Shown in pieces: positions 1 to 8,546 of a stretch of DNA of 64,000 nucleotides. The DNA is from Cognatilysobacter claricitrinus. GTDB lineage: Bacteria > Pseudomonadota > Gammaproteobacteria > Xanthomonadales > Xanthomonadaceae. A program made the position numbers and the translations under genes. The stretch's first letter is position 1; each line of letters begins with the position of its first letter. A model generated the notes under the pieces. It saw nothing but the letters and a program-made list of their open reading frames with translations. It searched no databases and was not told the origin of the DNA. The stretch spans positions 248,001-312,000 of the forward strand of contig NZ_BAAFZV010000003.1 in assembly GCF_045866565.1 (NCBI RefSeq), given 5' to 3'.

Positions 1-304
1 ACGCGACCCAGCGCAGGTACGGCCCGCGCAGCGGGTCGTCGATCGCAGGCGCTAGGCCTTTGTCCGCATAGAGATCGGCGAGGTAGAGAAGCACCGCGAC
101 CTGCTCGGTCACGACCGCGTCGCCATGGCGGATCGCCGGCACCTTGCCGAGCGGGTTGATCGCCAGGTAGTCGGGTTGCCGCTGCGTGCCTGCGACCAGG
201 TCGAGCATGTGCAGGTCGTAGTCGGCGCCGAGCGTTTCAAGCAGGGCGAGCGTGCACGCCGCGCGCGAATGCGGGGCGTAGAAGAAAGTGATCCGTCGCG
301 ACAT
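1..304 (-). CDS. Glutathione S-transferase family protein (N-terminal part, cut by window edge)
   Basis: The first 101 residues are present; the rest lies beyond position 1. They form a thioredoxin-like GST N-terminal domain: an opening beta strand (RITFFYAPHSRA) with the Ser/Cys-type catalytic region, the cis-Pro stretch GKVPAI near residue 52, and the glutathione-binding pair E-Q after VVT near residue 65. GSTs conjugate or reduce electrophiles with glutathione in the cytoplasm. The ATG at 302-304 is the only good start; no frame extends further upstream. Substrate cannot be told from this half. Confidence 0.85.
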   Translation of the reverse strand, partial: MSRRITFFYAPHSRAACTLALLETLGADYDLHMLDLVAGTQRQPDYLAINPLGKVPAIRHGDAVVTEQVAVLLYLADLYADKGLAPAIDDPLRGPYLRWVA

Positions 305-425
305 GGTGGGCTCCTTGCTGGGATGGCGACGCCGGCAGCCGAGCGGCTCGTTGCGTCGTGATCCCAGTGTCGGGCGGGCCTACTGACAGCGTGGTGTCAG
401 CAGTGTCGCGTCCTCGCTGCGTCCG

Positions 426-806
426 TCAGGCGACGCGACGCGGCGCCTCGTGCAGGCGCACCACGGCGTCGCGGAAGTGGCCCACGTTGAAGGGCTTGCG
501 ACAGACCGGCGTGCGCGCGAAACGCTCGGGCAACTGCGCGGGTTCGTTGGCGGTCGCGAACATGAAGGGGACACCGCGCGCGACCAATGCGTCCGCCACC
601 GGGTAGACGACCTGCTGGCCGAGATTGACGTCCAGCACCGCGGCGTCGATTTCCGGTACGCGCTCGATCAGCGCCAGTGCGTCCTCGACCGTGGTCACCG
701 GCCCGAGCACGATCGCGCCCATGTCGCCGAGTGAATCCGTCAGGCCGAGCGCGAGGACGAATTCGTCCTCCACGAGCAGCAGTCGCAGGCCTTCGATTCC
801 GTCCAT
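426..806 (-). CDS. Single-domain response regulator (CheY-like receiver)
   Basis: A 126-residue protein made of one receiver domain and nothing else. The acidic pocket is visible as VEDE near residues 12-15, the phospho-acceptor Asp in AVLDVN near residue 59, the switch Thr/Ala region (FATAN) near 84 and the invariant Lys in CRKPF near 103. Such stand-alone receivers of the type LLVEDE-LALGL act as phosphate sinks or adaptor proteins for hybrid kinases. No kinase gene is adjacent; the nearest is the hybrid kinase starting at 3462 on the other strand. There is no DNA-binding domain. Confidence 0.85.
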   Translation of the reverse strand: MDGIEGLRLLLVEDEFVLALGLTDSLGDMGAIVLGPVTTVEDALALIERVPEIDAAVLDVNLGQQVVYPVADALVARGVPFMFATANEPAQLPERFARTPVCRKPFNVGHFRDAVVRLHEAPRRVA

Positions 807-912
807 CGTGGTCGTCGTGTCCGCCCCACCCGGGCGTGGCGATGAGGATGCGCCGCCTGCCGTTGCGTCGGCGCGAAAGCGCGGCCGGCACGCGCGCGGC
901 GATGCCGCGTGT

Positions 913-1308
913 TCAGCGATCGAGACGGGCGAGCGCCGCCATAGCCGCGTCGCGGTTTCCGTCGTCGAACTGCGTCACCTGCAATGCATCGAGCGACACG
1001 CCGTCGAGACACCGCGCGTTGACGCTGTAGCCATCCGGATGGCTGCGCGGCACGTAGAAACTCTTGATCCCGCAATGCCCGCAGAACAGATGGCGCGCGG
1101 TACCGGTATTGAAACGATAGTCGACGATCGCGTCCGCGCCCTGCAGCAGGCGGAAACGGTCCGCCGTCACGATGAGGTGCAGGAAGCCGGTCATGCGACA
1201 GACCGAGCAATTGCAGTCGAGCACGTGCAACGGCGACGGCGCATCGACCTCGAAGCGGATGCGGCCGCAATGGCAGCCGCCGGTGTAGGTGGTGAGTTCG
1301 GTGGTCAT
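913..1308 (-). CDS. GFA family protein (Mss4-like, zinc-binding)
   Basis: A 131-residue protein with the Cys pattern of the glutathione-dependent formaldehyde-activating (GFA/Mss4-like) fold: GGCHCG near residues 10-15, CNCSVC near 32-37 and FCGHCG near 75-80, all zinc ligands. Family members are mostly uncharacterised; some were described as S-(hydroxymethyl)glutathione synthases, so a small-molecule or thiol-related role is inference. The ATG at 1306-1308 gives the standard family start (MTTELTTYTGGCHC). A much longer open frame continues upstream on this strand but only mirrors the kaiC-like gene. Confidence 0.85.
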   Translation of the reverse strand: MTTELTTYTGGCHCGRIRFEVDAPSPLHVLDCNCSVCRMTGFLHLIVTADRFRLLQGADAIVDYRFNTGTARHLFCGHCGIKSFYVPRSHPDGYSVNARCLDGVSLDALQVTQFDDGNRDAAMAALARLDR

Positions 1309-1446
1309 GCGGGCATTGTCGTCGACGCGTGCGGCGTCGGAAGCGGTCCAACGCGACGGCGTTCGTCGGCGACGAATGGCGATTGCGAATTCGCCGCACG
1401 CTGGCGTACGGTCGAGTCGGGCATACCGCCTGACGGAGGATCGACG

Positions 1447-1848
1447 ATGGCCGCATCCACCTATGCACCCCGCCTGCGCGATGGCGCGATCGCCGACATG
1501 AACGTGACGCCGCTGGTCGACGTGATGCTCGTGATGCTGGTGATCTTCATGATCACGGCGCCGGCCCTCACCCGTACGTTGCCGATGAACCTGCCGCGCC
1601 CTGGGCCGCAACCGCCATCGACGCCGCCGCGGGCCGAACTGCACGTCGATGCGATCGGGGGTTACACGCTCGACGGACGCGCACTCGATGCGAAGGCGCT
1701 GCGTGCGGCGCTCGACAGCATCGGCCGCGTCGCGCCCGACACGGTGCTGCATGTCCGCGCCGCGGCCGACAGCGAATACCAGGGGTTCGCGACCGCGCTT
1801 GCGGCGGCGCAGGACAGCGGGATCGCGAACATCGCGCTGGACGAATAG
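1447..1848 (+). CDS. ExbD/TolR family biopolymer transport protein (orphan)
   Basis: 133 residues: short cytoplasmic N-terminus, one membrane helix (about residues 22-42) carrying the conserved proton-path Asp25 in PLVDVMLVMLVIFM, then a proline-rich linker and a periplasmic ExbD/TolR domain. ExbD works with ExbB and a TonB-type protein to couple the proton gradient to outer-membrane transport. No exbB, tolQ or tonB lies beside it, which is unusual; the partner must be elsewhere. The ATG at 1447 is preceded by GGAGGATCGACG, a good ribosome binding site. Confidence 0.85.
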   Translation: MAASTYAPRLRDGAIADMNVTPLVDVMLVMLVIFMITAPALTRTLPMNLPRPGPQPPSTPPRAELHVDAIGGYTLDGRALDAKALRAALDSIGRVAPDTVLHVRAAADSEYQGFATALAAAQDSGIANIALDE

Positions 1849-1892
1849 GGCCGCCCGGTGAACGCGCGGCTTCACGTCGCGATGCAAAGAAG

Positions 1893-1949
1893 TTGACGCG
1901 GTCTTAACCGCGTCGTGATCCCATAACGCCGGGCGACGATTTATCGTCG
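1893..1949 (+). promoter_or_regulatory. Two perfect dyads in the kaiC-like operon leader region
   Basis: Between exbD and the KaiC-like gene lie two perfect inverted repeats. The first is GACGCGGT-CTTA-ACCGCGTC at 1895-1914, overlapping a TTGACG hexamer (1893-1898) that could be a -35 box. The second is CGACGAT-TT-ATCGTCG at 1934-1949, ending 28 bp before the ATG. No T-run follows either arm, so intrinsic termination of exbD is unlikely. They look like protein-binding sites or leader hairpins; which protein is unknown. I see no convincing -10 box at the proper distance. Confidence 0.45.
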
Positions 1950-1977
1950 TCGCCTCGGCACTTGTGGGAATTCGTGA

Positions 1978-3465
1978 ATGACATTCACCGAACCGGTCGG
2001 GCCCGATACCCTTCACTCGGGGATCGCGGGCCTCGACACCGTTCTGGGCGGCGGCTTCACGCCTAACCGCCTCTACCTCATCGAAGGCGTGCCCGGCTCG
2101 GGCAAGACGACGCTCGCGCTGCAGTTCCTCCTGGAAGGCGTGCGACGCGGCGAACGCGTGCTGTACGTCACGCTGTCGGAGACCGAACAGGAACTGCGCG
2201 AGATCGCGGCGTCGCACGGATGGTCGGTCGACGGCGTGCACGTGCACGAGCTCGCACCCACGCACGACAGCCTCGACCCCGACTCGCACTACACGATGTT
2301 CCACCCGTCGGAGGTGGAGCTCGGCGACACCACGCAGCGCATCCTCGACCGCGTGCAGGAACTGCGCCCCGCGCGCATGGTGTTCGACTCGCTCGCCGAG
2401 CTGCGCCTGCTGTCGGGTTCGCCGTTGCGTTACCGGCGCCAGGTGCTGGCGCTCAAGCAGTACTTCGTCGGGCAGAAGTGCACGGTGTTGCTGCTGGACG
2501 ACAGCGCGGTGGCCGAGCACGGCCTGCACGTCCACACGCTGGTGCACGGCACGATCTCGCTCGACCAGATGAATCCCGAATACGGCGGCGATCGCCGGCG
2601 GCTGCGCGTCACCAAGTTCCGCGGTCGCCGTTTTTCCAGCGGTTTCCACGACTACCAGATCATGACCGGCGGGCTGCGGGTGTATCCGCGCATCATCGCC
2701 GCGCAACATCGCCGGGACACCGTGCAGGGCGCGGTGTCGACAGGCCTGCCCGAGCTCGACAAGTTGCTCGGCGACGGCCTGCATCGCGGCACCAGCACGC
2801 TTCTGATCGGCGCCGCGGGCACGGGCAAGTCGTCTCTGGCGGCGGCCTGCGCGCTCTCGGCCGCGAACCGCGGCGAGCGCTCGGCCGTGTTCACCTTCGA
2901 CGAAACGGTGCAGTCGTTCCTGACGCGTTCGCGCGGCATCGGCCTCGGTGTCGAAGCCGCGCTCGACAACGGCAGCATGAGCATCGAGTCGATCGATCCG
3001 GCCGAGTTGTCGCCGGGCGAGTTCGCGCATCGCATCCGCGATGTCGTGGTCAACGGCCATGTCACCACCGTCGTCATCGACAGCCTCAACGGCTATCTGA
3101 GTGCGATGCCGGAGGAACGCTTCGTGCTGGTCCAGCTGCACGAACTGCTCGCATTCCTCGCGCACTACGGCGTCGTCACCATCCTGATCAGCGCGCAGCA
3201 GGGCCTGATCGGCCAGATGCAGAACGCGCTGGATGTCAGTTATCTCGCCGACGCCGTGGTGCTGCTGCGCTATTTCGAAACGCGCGGCGAGGTGAAGCAG
3301 GCGATCTCGGTGCTGAAGAAGCGCACCGGCGGCCACGAACGCACGATCAGGCCGATGGAGATCAGCGACGGCGGCATCAACATCGGGCAGCCGTTGCGGC
3401 AGTTCCGCGGCGTATTGACCGGCGTACCGTTCGAGCGCGACGAAGATTCCGGATCGGTGCAATGA
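1978..3465 (+). CDS. KaiC-like double-domain RecA-family ATPase
   Basis: 495 residues in two tandem KaiC/RadA domains. Domain I has Walker A GVPGSGKTT at residues 37-45, and the acidic pair region SETEQE follows near 67-72. Domain II has Walker A GAAGTGKSS from about residue 278 and FTFDET near 307-312, with Walker B VVIDSLN further on. The C-terminus ends in the family block KRTGGHERTIRPMEISDGGINIG and lacks the long cyanobacterial tail. I could not see the paired Ser/Thr autophosphorylation site of true clock KaiC. Proteobacterial KaiC-like proteins are usually tied to signalling rather than to a complete clock; no kaiA or kaiB is present. The gene overlaps the following hybrid kinase by ATGA, so the two are probably translated together and may interact. 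Confidence 0.9.
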   Translation: MTFTEPVGPDTLHSGIAGLDTVLGGGFTPNRLYLIEGVPGSGKTTLALQFLLEGVRRGERVLYVTLSETEQELREIAASHGWSVDGVHVHELAPTHDSLDPDSHYTMFHPSEVELGDTTQRILDRVQELRPARMVFDSLAELRLLSGSPLRYRRQVLALKQYFVGQKCTVLLLDDSAVAEHGLHVHTLVHGTISLDQMNPEYGGDRRRLRVTKFRGRRFSSGFHDYQIMTGGLRVYPRIIAAQHRRDTVQGAVSTGLPELDKLLGDGLHRGTSTLLIGAAGTGKSSLAAACALSAANRGERSAVFTFDETVQSFLTRSRGIGLGVEAALDNGSMSIESIDPAELSPGEFAHRIRDVVVNGHVTTVVIDSLNGYLSAMPEERFVLVQLHELLAFLAHYGVVTILISAQQGLIGQMQNALDVSYLADAVVLLRYFETRGEVKQAISVLKKRTGGHERTIRPMEISDGGINIGQPLRQFRGVLTGVPFERDEDSGSVQ

Positions 3466-5090
3466 GCGCGGCGGCTGCCGACGACGCGATCGCCAACCGG
3501 TTGCTGCTGCTGTTGCCGACGCGCCGGGACTGCCTGCTGACAGCCGAGGTGCTGGGGCGCGACAACATCGAAACGCATCCGTGTTCCTCGACGGCCGAAC
3601 TCGAGCGCGAGCTGCAACGCGGCGCCGGCGGCGTGTTCGTCTGCGAGGAACTGCTGGCCGCGGGCGCGCACGCGGTGATCGCCCGCGCCGTGCAGCGGCA
3701 GCCGCCGTGGTCGGACCTGCCGGTGCTGATTCTCGCGCGCGAGGGCAGCGATTCGCGGCAGGTGTCCGAAGCGCTCACCGAACTCGGCAACGTCATGCTA
3801 CTCGAGCGCCCGCTGCGCTTGGCCGCGTTGTCGAGCAACGTGCGGACCGCGCTGCGCGCGCGCGAGCGCCAGTACCAGATCCGTCGCCATCTCGAAGAGC
3901 TCGGCGCCGCGCGCGATGCGCTCACCGAGAGCGCGCGTCACAAGGACCAGTTCCTCGCGATGCTCGGCCACGAACTGCGCAACCCGCTGGCGCCGGTGCG
4001 AAATGCATTGCACCTGCTGATGTCCGACCAGCGCATGCCGGACGACGACCTTGCGCTGTGCGGGATGATGAAGCGCCAGGTCGACCACATGGTGCGGCTG
4101 GTCGACGACCTGATCGATGTGTCGCGCATTTCCCGCGGCACGATCGCGCTCAAGCGCGAACGCGTTGACCTCGCGACGGTGCTGCAGCACGCGATCGACC
4201 AGAGCCGCCCGCTGATCGAGGCCGGGCGCCACCACCTGCGGGCATCCCTTGGCGATGCACCGATCGAGATCGATGCCGACCCGGTGCGCATCACCCAGGT
4301 GTTCGGCAACCTGCTCAATAACGCGGCGAAGTACGCGGAACCGGGTGGCGAAATCGTGGTGAGCCTCGAGCGTGCCGGCGACAGCGTTCGCGTGCTGGTG
4401 CGCGATCGCGGCATCGGTATCGAGCCGGAAATGCTGCCGCACGTGTTCGAGCTGTTCACCCAGGGGCGGCGCGAGAAGCACCGCGCGCACGACGGCCTCG
4501 GCATCGGCCTGACGCTCGTGCGCAACCTCGTCGAAATGCACGGGGGCACGGTCGAGGCGCGCAGCGACGGCCGCGGTTGCGGCGCGGAATTCGTGGTCAC
4601 GCTACCGCTGGCCGCAACGCGTCCCGCCCACGTACCCGCGCCGGCCACGCGTCGCGACCACGACGACGTGCACCCGGCGACGCGCGTGCTCGTCGTCGAC
4701 GACAACATCGACGCCGCGGAATCGATGGGCATGGTGCTCGAGCTGCTCGGCATCGAACACCGGGTGGTGTTCGACGGCCCGTCCGCGGTGGATGCGGTGA
4801 CCGCGTTCCGCCCCGACGTCGTGCTGCTCGACATCGGCATGCCGGGCATGGACGGATGCGAGGTCGCGCAGCAGATCCGTTCGCAGCGCGAGTACGACGA
4901 CGTGCAACTCGTCGCGCTCACCGGCTGGAGCCAGGCGCAGGACCGCGAGCGCACGCGCGCCGCGGGCTTCGATCATCATCTCAGCAAGCCGGTCGACATC
5001 GGTGCGCTGCAGGCGTTGCTGGATACCGCGCCCGCCGCGGTGATGCAGGCGACGCGTACGGGCGCGTTGCAGGCGTCGTCGGGCGGCTGA
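3462..5090 (+). CDS. Hybrid sensor histidine kinase/response regulator, KaiC partner
   Basis: 542 residues. Residues about 12-125 resemble a receiver fold without the phospho-acceptor Asp (VFVCEE at the usual place), i.e. a pseudo-receiver. A short coiled linker leads to the HisKA domain with phospho-His170 in LGHELRNPLAP, then HATPase_c (NLLNNAAKYA, DRGIGI, GLGIGLTLV), a short linker and a C-terminal true receiver with DD near 413 and phospho-acceptor Asp457 in LLDIGMPGMDG and Lys in SKPVD. There are no membrane helices, so the kinase is cytoplasmic. Its start ATG overlaps the kaiC-like stop (ATGA). The inferred role is to relay a KaiC-derived or KaiC-modulated signal; the final output protein is not in the operon. 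Confidence 0.9.
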   Translation: MSAAAADDAIANRLLLLLPTRRDCLLTAEVLGRDNIETHPCSSTAELERELQRGAGGVFVCEELLAAGAHAVIARAVQRQPPWSDLPVLILAREGSDSRQVSEALTELGNVMLLERPLRLAALSSNVRTALRARERQYQIRRHLEELGAARDALTESARHKDQFLAMLGHELRNPLAPVRNALHLLMSDQRMPDDDLALCGMMKRQVDHMVRLVDDLIDVSRISRGTIALKRERVDLATVLQHAIDQSRPLIEAGRHHLRASLGDAPIEIDADPVRITQVFGNLLNNAAKYAEPGGEIVVSLERAGDSVRVLVRDRGIGIEPEMLPHVFELFTQGRREKHRAHDGLGIGLTLVRNLVEMHGGTVEARSDGRGCGAEFVVTLPLAATRPAHVPAPATRRDHDDVHPATRVLVVDDNIDAAESMGMVLELLGIEHRVVFDGPSAVDAVTAFRPDVVLLDIGMPGMDGCEVAQQIRSQREYDDVQLVALTGWSQAQDRERTRAAGFDHHLSKPVDIGALQALLDTAPAAVMQATRTGALQASSGG

Positions 5091-5348
5091 TCAGCGCGGC
5101 GCGGACCTGGCGTCGCGCAGCGCGGCGCCCACCGCTTCGCGCACGACGTCGACGACGTTTCGCGCCGCACCGTCGACGTTCGGCAGGTTGCCGAGCATGT
5201 CTTCGAACAACCGCACGCGATCGATGCCGGTCTGCTTGGACATCGCATCGGTCGCCGCGAGGATCGCGACCGCGACGCCCACCGACATCTCGCCCAGTGC
5301 CTGCCCGACCGCCTGTGCGACCGCGCTCGCCAACTCGTTCTGCTCCAT
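5091..5348 (-). CDS. Small acidic protein of unknown function
   Basis: 85 residues, mostly predicted helical and rich in Ala and Val (MEQNELASAVAQAVGQALG opening). No signal peptide or recognised motif. The stop codon directly abuts the stop of the hybrid kinase gene on the opposite strand. A GGAGACGACG stretch just upstream of the ATG serves as ribosome binding site. Function unknown. Confidence 0.55.
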   Translation of the reverse strand: MEQNELASAVAQAVGQALGEMSVGVAVAILAATDAMSKQTGIDRVRLFEDMLGNLPNVDGAARNVVDVVREAVGAALRDARSAPR

Positions 5349-5463
5349 CGTCGTCTCCTCAGCGGATCAACCGCGACCGTGTCGGGCGGTGATACACGAC
5401 AACGCCGCGAGCGGCCGTGACGGCCCGTTCGCGGCGTTGGACTGCAGCGGAAAACTGGTTGGA

Positions 5464-5757
5464 TCAGCCGCCGCTGGAATCGGCGAGCGTGGCGTTCGCG
5501 GACGCGCGAGGCGGCGGTGGCAGCGTCGGTGCGGCGGCGTTGCTGGCGGCGGGCTTGTGGCCGGCGGCCGCCTGCTGTTGCGCCGCGCGGGTCAGCTCGG
5601 CCATGACCGCGCCGAACGCGCTCTTGGGCTTCGCTTTCGCGGGCGTCGTGTCCGCACCAGTCGCGGGCGCGCTCGGAGCAGGGCCGTTGCTGCTTTGCGC
5701 ATGCACGCATGCCGGCGCGATGAGCGCGGCGAGAGCAAGGGACAGGATGCGGCGCAT
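5464..5757 (-). CDS. Small exported Ala/Pro-rich protein, unknown function
   Basis: 97 residues beginning with a clear Sec signal peptide (MRRILSLALAALIAPACVHA, cleavage after AHA-type site at about residue 20). The mature part is low-complexity, rich in Ala, Pro and Ser, with a short helical AVMAELTRAAQQQ segment. The ATG at 5755-5757 was chosen because the signal peptide starts there; an upstream in-frame ATG at 5835 would bury it. Probably periplasmic; function unknown. Confidence 0.6.
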   Translation of the reverse strand: MRRILSLALAALIAPACVHAQSSNGPAPSAPATGADTTPAKAKPKSAFGAVMAELTRAAQQQAAAGHKPAASNAAAPTLPPPPRASANATLADSSGG

Positions 5758-5900
5758 GGCGGACCTCGGTACGGCGGCTTCGATGGCGGTCAGGGTAGGG
5801 GCCGCTTGCGACGACGCGCGTGAAATCGAACGCATTGTTTCAACGTCTTTCGACGGCCGTATCGCGCGCGCTCAGCGACGTGCACGCGCCGTGAGCGCTG

Positions 5901-5931
5901 CAACGAAAACGCCCGGCTTTCGCCGGGCGTT
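5901..5931 (-). terminator. Rho-independent terminator of the M13 peptidase gene
   Basis: Perfect 10-bp stem AACGCCCGGC / GCCGGGCGTT (5908-5931) with a 4-nt loop, sitting 5 bp beyond the stop codon of the minus-strand peptidase gene. Read on the minus strand it is followed by a short T-rich run (GTTTTCGTTG), fitting an intrinsic terminator. Confidence 0.8.
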
Positions 5932-5936
5932 CCGTG

Positions 5937-8054
5937 TCACCACACCTTGACCCGCTTGTCCGGGGCCAGGTAGAGCGCCTGTCCCGGTTTGACGTCGAAT
6001 GCGTCGTACCACGCGTCGATGTTGCGCACCGTCTGCGCGCGATAGCGGCCGGGCGAATGCACGTCGGTCAGCACGGCATTGCGCATTGCCTCGTCGCGCG
6101 CCTTGCTGCGCCACGCCTGCGCGAAGCCGAGGAAGAAGCGCTGGTCGGGGGTGAAGCCTTCGAGCGTCTGCGGCGTCTTGCGCTGTTGTGACAGGTGGTA
6201 CGCATCAAGCGCCGTCGCGATGCCGGCGACGTCGGCGATGTTCTCGCCGAGATTCAGCTTGCCGTTGATCGACAGGTCCGGGAACGGCTTGTAGGTGCTG
6301 AACTGCGCGGCGAGCGCCTGGCCCGCGGCGTCGAACTTCTTGAAGTCCGCCGGCGTCCACCAGTTGTGAAGCTTGCCCTGCGCGTCGAAGAGCGCGCCGG
6401 AGTTGTCGAACGAATGGCTGATCTCGTGGCCGATGACCGAACCGATCGCGCCGTAGTTCACCGCGTCGTCGGCGTTGGGGTCGAAGAACGGCGGCTGCAG
6501 GATGGCGGCGGGGAAGATCAGGCGATTCTCGAGCGGGATGTTCACCGCGTTGATCGTCTGCGGCGTCATGTACCACTCGTCGTGCGACACCGGGCCCGTC
6601 AGCTTGGCGAGGTTGCGCTGGTACTCGGCCATGTCGGCGCGCTGCGCGTTGCCGAGCGCGTCGTCCGGCTTGATCTCCAGCGCGCTGTAGTCGCGCCACG
6701 TATCCGGGTAGGCGATCGCCACCTTCAGGCCCTCGACCTTCGCCTTCGCAGCGGCCTTGGTCTCTGGGCTCATCCAGTCGAGGGCGTCGATGCGCTTACC
6801 GAACGCGGCGACGATGTTCTTCACCATCTCCTCGGCGCGCGTCTTGGTCTTGGGGTCGACGTAGCGCTTGACGTACTCGTGGCCGACGGCCTCGCCGAGC
6901 ACGTTGCTGGTCATCGACACCGCGCGCTTCCAGCGGTCACGCTGCTGCGGCGTGCCGTTGAGCGTGTGGCCGTAGAACGCGAACTGCTCGTCGGCGAACG
7001 CCTTGGGCAGCAGCGCGGACGCCCGGTCGAGCGCGTGGAAGGTCAGGTAGTCCTTCCAGGTGTCGATCGACTCGCTGCCGGCGAGCCTGGCGATGCCGGC
7101 GACGGCCTCCGGCTGCCAGACCACGAAATCCTTCTGCGCGCCGAGCTTGGCGGCGTCCATGAAGGCGGACCAGTCGAGGCCCGGCGCCTTCTTCGCGAAG
7201 TCGTCCTGCGTCCAGACGTTCTTCGAGCCACGCTCGACGTCGTTCGTCTGTTCCTGCGTCGCGCTCACCTTCGCGATCGATGTTTCCAGCGCGACGATGC
7301 GTTCGGCCTTCGCTGCGGCGTCGGCGATCCCCGCGAGTTCGAGCACCTTCTGCACGTGTGCCTGGTAGGCCTTCTTGATCTCGGCGCTGCGGCCGCTCTC
7401 GAGGTAGTAGCTGCGATCCGGCAGGCCGAGGCCGCCCTGCACGAAGTAGGGCACGTTGCGCGACGGATCGTGGATGTCCTGCGTGATCCACACGCCGAAC
7501 GGGCGATCGGTGAAGTAGTCGGTGTTGTTGAGCAGGTCGACGTCGGCGCGCAGCTCGCCGCCGAACTCCCGCGACAGCGAGGCGCGGTCGGTGATCGCAT
7601 TGATCGCGTCGAGCGTCGGCTTCAGCGGCGCGATGCCCTTGGCCTCGATGCCGGCCTCGTCCATGAACGCGGTGTAGTAGTCGCCGATGCGACGCAGGTC
7701 GCCGCTCGCGTTCTTGTCCTTCGCTGCGCCTTCGATCAGGTCGCGCACCTGCTTTTCGGTGTCGAGCGAGATGCGGGTGAAGCTGTTGAAGCTGGAGCGG
7801 TCGGCCGGGATCTCGGTCGACTTCATCCAGCCGCCGTTGGCATACAGGTAGAAGTCGTCGCCCGGCGCGACCGACTTGTCCATGCCGGCGGTGTCGAAGC
7901 CGAACGTGCCGAGCACGGGCTTGGTGGCAGCGGGCGCGGCCTTCGGCGCCGCGGCTTCAGGCTGCGGCGTGGGCTGCTTGTTGCAGGCGGCGAGGCCCGC
8001 GACGAGCGCGGCGGAAACGGTGACGGCGAGCAGGCGGCGGGGCAGCGGTCGCAT
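5937..8054 (-). CDS. M13 family (neprilysin/PepO-like) zinc metallopeptidase, lipoprotein
   Basis: 705 residues, the usual length for the family. The N-terminus is a lipoprotein signal with lipobox LAAC near residue 24, so it is probably anchored in the outer membrane facing the periplasm or outside. Residues about 50-430 form the M13 N-terminal domain; the catalytic domain follows with HEISH at 543-547 (two zinc His and the catalytic Glu) and the third ligand Glu604 in GENIAD. The substrate-binding NIP/NA block (TINAVNIPLENR) and the C-terminal VKVW tail are typical. It degrades peptides. It is a single gene with its own terminator. Confidence 0.95.
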   Translation of the reverse strand: MRPLPRRLLAVTVSAALVAGLAACNKQPTPQPEAAAPKAAPAATKPVLGTFGFDTAGMDKSVAPGDDFYLYANGGWMKSTEIPADRSSFNSFTRISLDTEKQVRDLIEGAAKDKNASGDLRRIGDYYTAFMDEAGIEAKGIAPLKPTLDAINAITDRASLSREFGGELRADVDLLNNTDYFTDRPFGVWITQDIHDPSRNVPYFVQGGLGLPDRSYYLESGRSAEIKKAYQAHVQKVLELAGIADAAAKAERIVALETSIAKVSATQEQTNDVERGSKNVWTQDDFAKKAPGLDWSAFMDAAKLGAQKDFVVWQPEAVAGIARLAGSESIDTWKDYLTFHALDRASALLPKAFADEQFAFYGHTLNGTPQQRDRWKRAVSMTSNVLGEAVGHEYVKRYVDPKTKTRAEEMVKNIVAAFGKRIDALDWMSPETKAAAKAKVEGLKVAIAYPDTWRDYSALEIKPDDALGNAQRADMAEYQRNLAKLTGPVSHDEWYMTPQTINAVNIPLENRLIFPAAILQPPFFDPNADDAVNYGAIGSVIGHEISHSFDNSGALFDAQGKLHNWWTPADFKKFDAAGQALAAQFSTYKPFPDLSINGKLNLGENIADVAGIATALDAYHLSQQRKTPQTLEGFTPDQRFFLGFAQAWRSKARDEAMRNAVLTDVHSPGRYRAQTVRNIDAWYDAFDVKPGQALYLAPDKRVKVW

Positions 8055-8120
8055 GGCGGAGTCCGTGGTGGAAACCGCCGAGCCTACCCGCTTCCCGCCG
8101 CGTGCCGCGTGTACCGGAAG

Positions 8121-8546
8121 TCAGCGCGCGCTGATGATGAAGCTGCCGAACGAAATGCCGAGCTCGACGCCTTCGCCGACGCCTGACAGCGCGAGCGACA
8201 CCGGGCCCTTCGTCACCACCTGCGCCTTGCCCGCCTTGCCGGCCGCGGCATTCGCCTCGCCGGTCGCGTAGCCGCCTAGCACGTCGCGGATGGTGTGCAC
8301 GCCGGCGAACTTGCCCTTGCCGGTGACCTTGGACTTGCCGACGGTCAGTCCGCCGCCCTTGGCCTCGATCTTGACCGCGAGCTTCTGGCCGTTGCTGCAC
8401 GAAACCGTGCCCGAGCCTTCGGAGTGTTTGTAGAACGCGCTCCAGCCGGTCATCGAGAAATTGAGCGTGCACGACAGGTCGGCGGCGGAGGCGGGCAGCG
8501 CGGCGAGCGAGAGCACCGCGGCGATGATCAGGGGGCGCAGAGTCAT
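8121..8546 (-). CDS. Periplasmic protein of unknown function
   Basis: 141 residues with a Sec signal peptide (MTLRPLIIAAVLSLAALPASA, cut near residue 21). The mature protein is glycine-rich and likely beta-stranded (GSGTVSCSNGQ, GGGLTVGKSKVTGKG, GVGEGVELGISFG), with two cysteines (about 26 and 50) that could form a disulfide. It resembles small conserved exported proteins of proteobacteria without assigned function. The start at 8544-8546 is fixed by the signal peptide. It is divergent from the M61 peptidase gene, with 173 bp between them. Confidence 0.7.
   Translation of the reverse strand: MTLRPLIIAAVLSLAALPASAADLSCTLNFSMTGWSAFYKHSEGSGTVSCSNGQKLAVKIEAKGGGLTVGKSKVTGKGKFAGVHTIRDVLGGYATGEANAAAGKAGKAQVVTKGPVSLALSGVGEGVELGISFGSFIISAR

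Noticed and set aside
2220..3461. Frame extending the hybrid kinase upstream by over 400 codons
   Set aside because: The stretch is Arg/Ala-rich out-of-frame KaiC coding; the ATGA-linked start at 3462 gives a complete kinase.
1309..3462. Very long minus-strand open frame (about 2.5 kb) running from the KaiC gene into the GFA gene
   Set aside because: It mirrors the KaiC-like gene; only its last 131 residues match a real protein (GFA). High-GC DNA readily gives such antisense frames.
6195..8186. Plus-strand open frame of 663 codons
   Set aside because: Antisense shadow of the M13 peptidase, Arg/Val-rich and without any motif.
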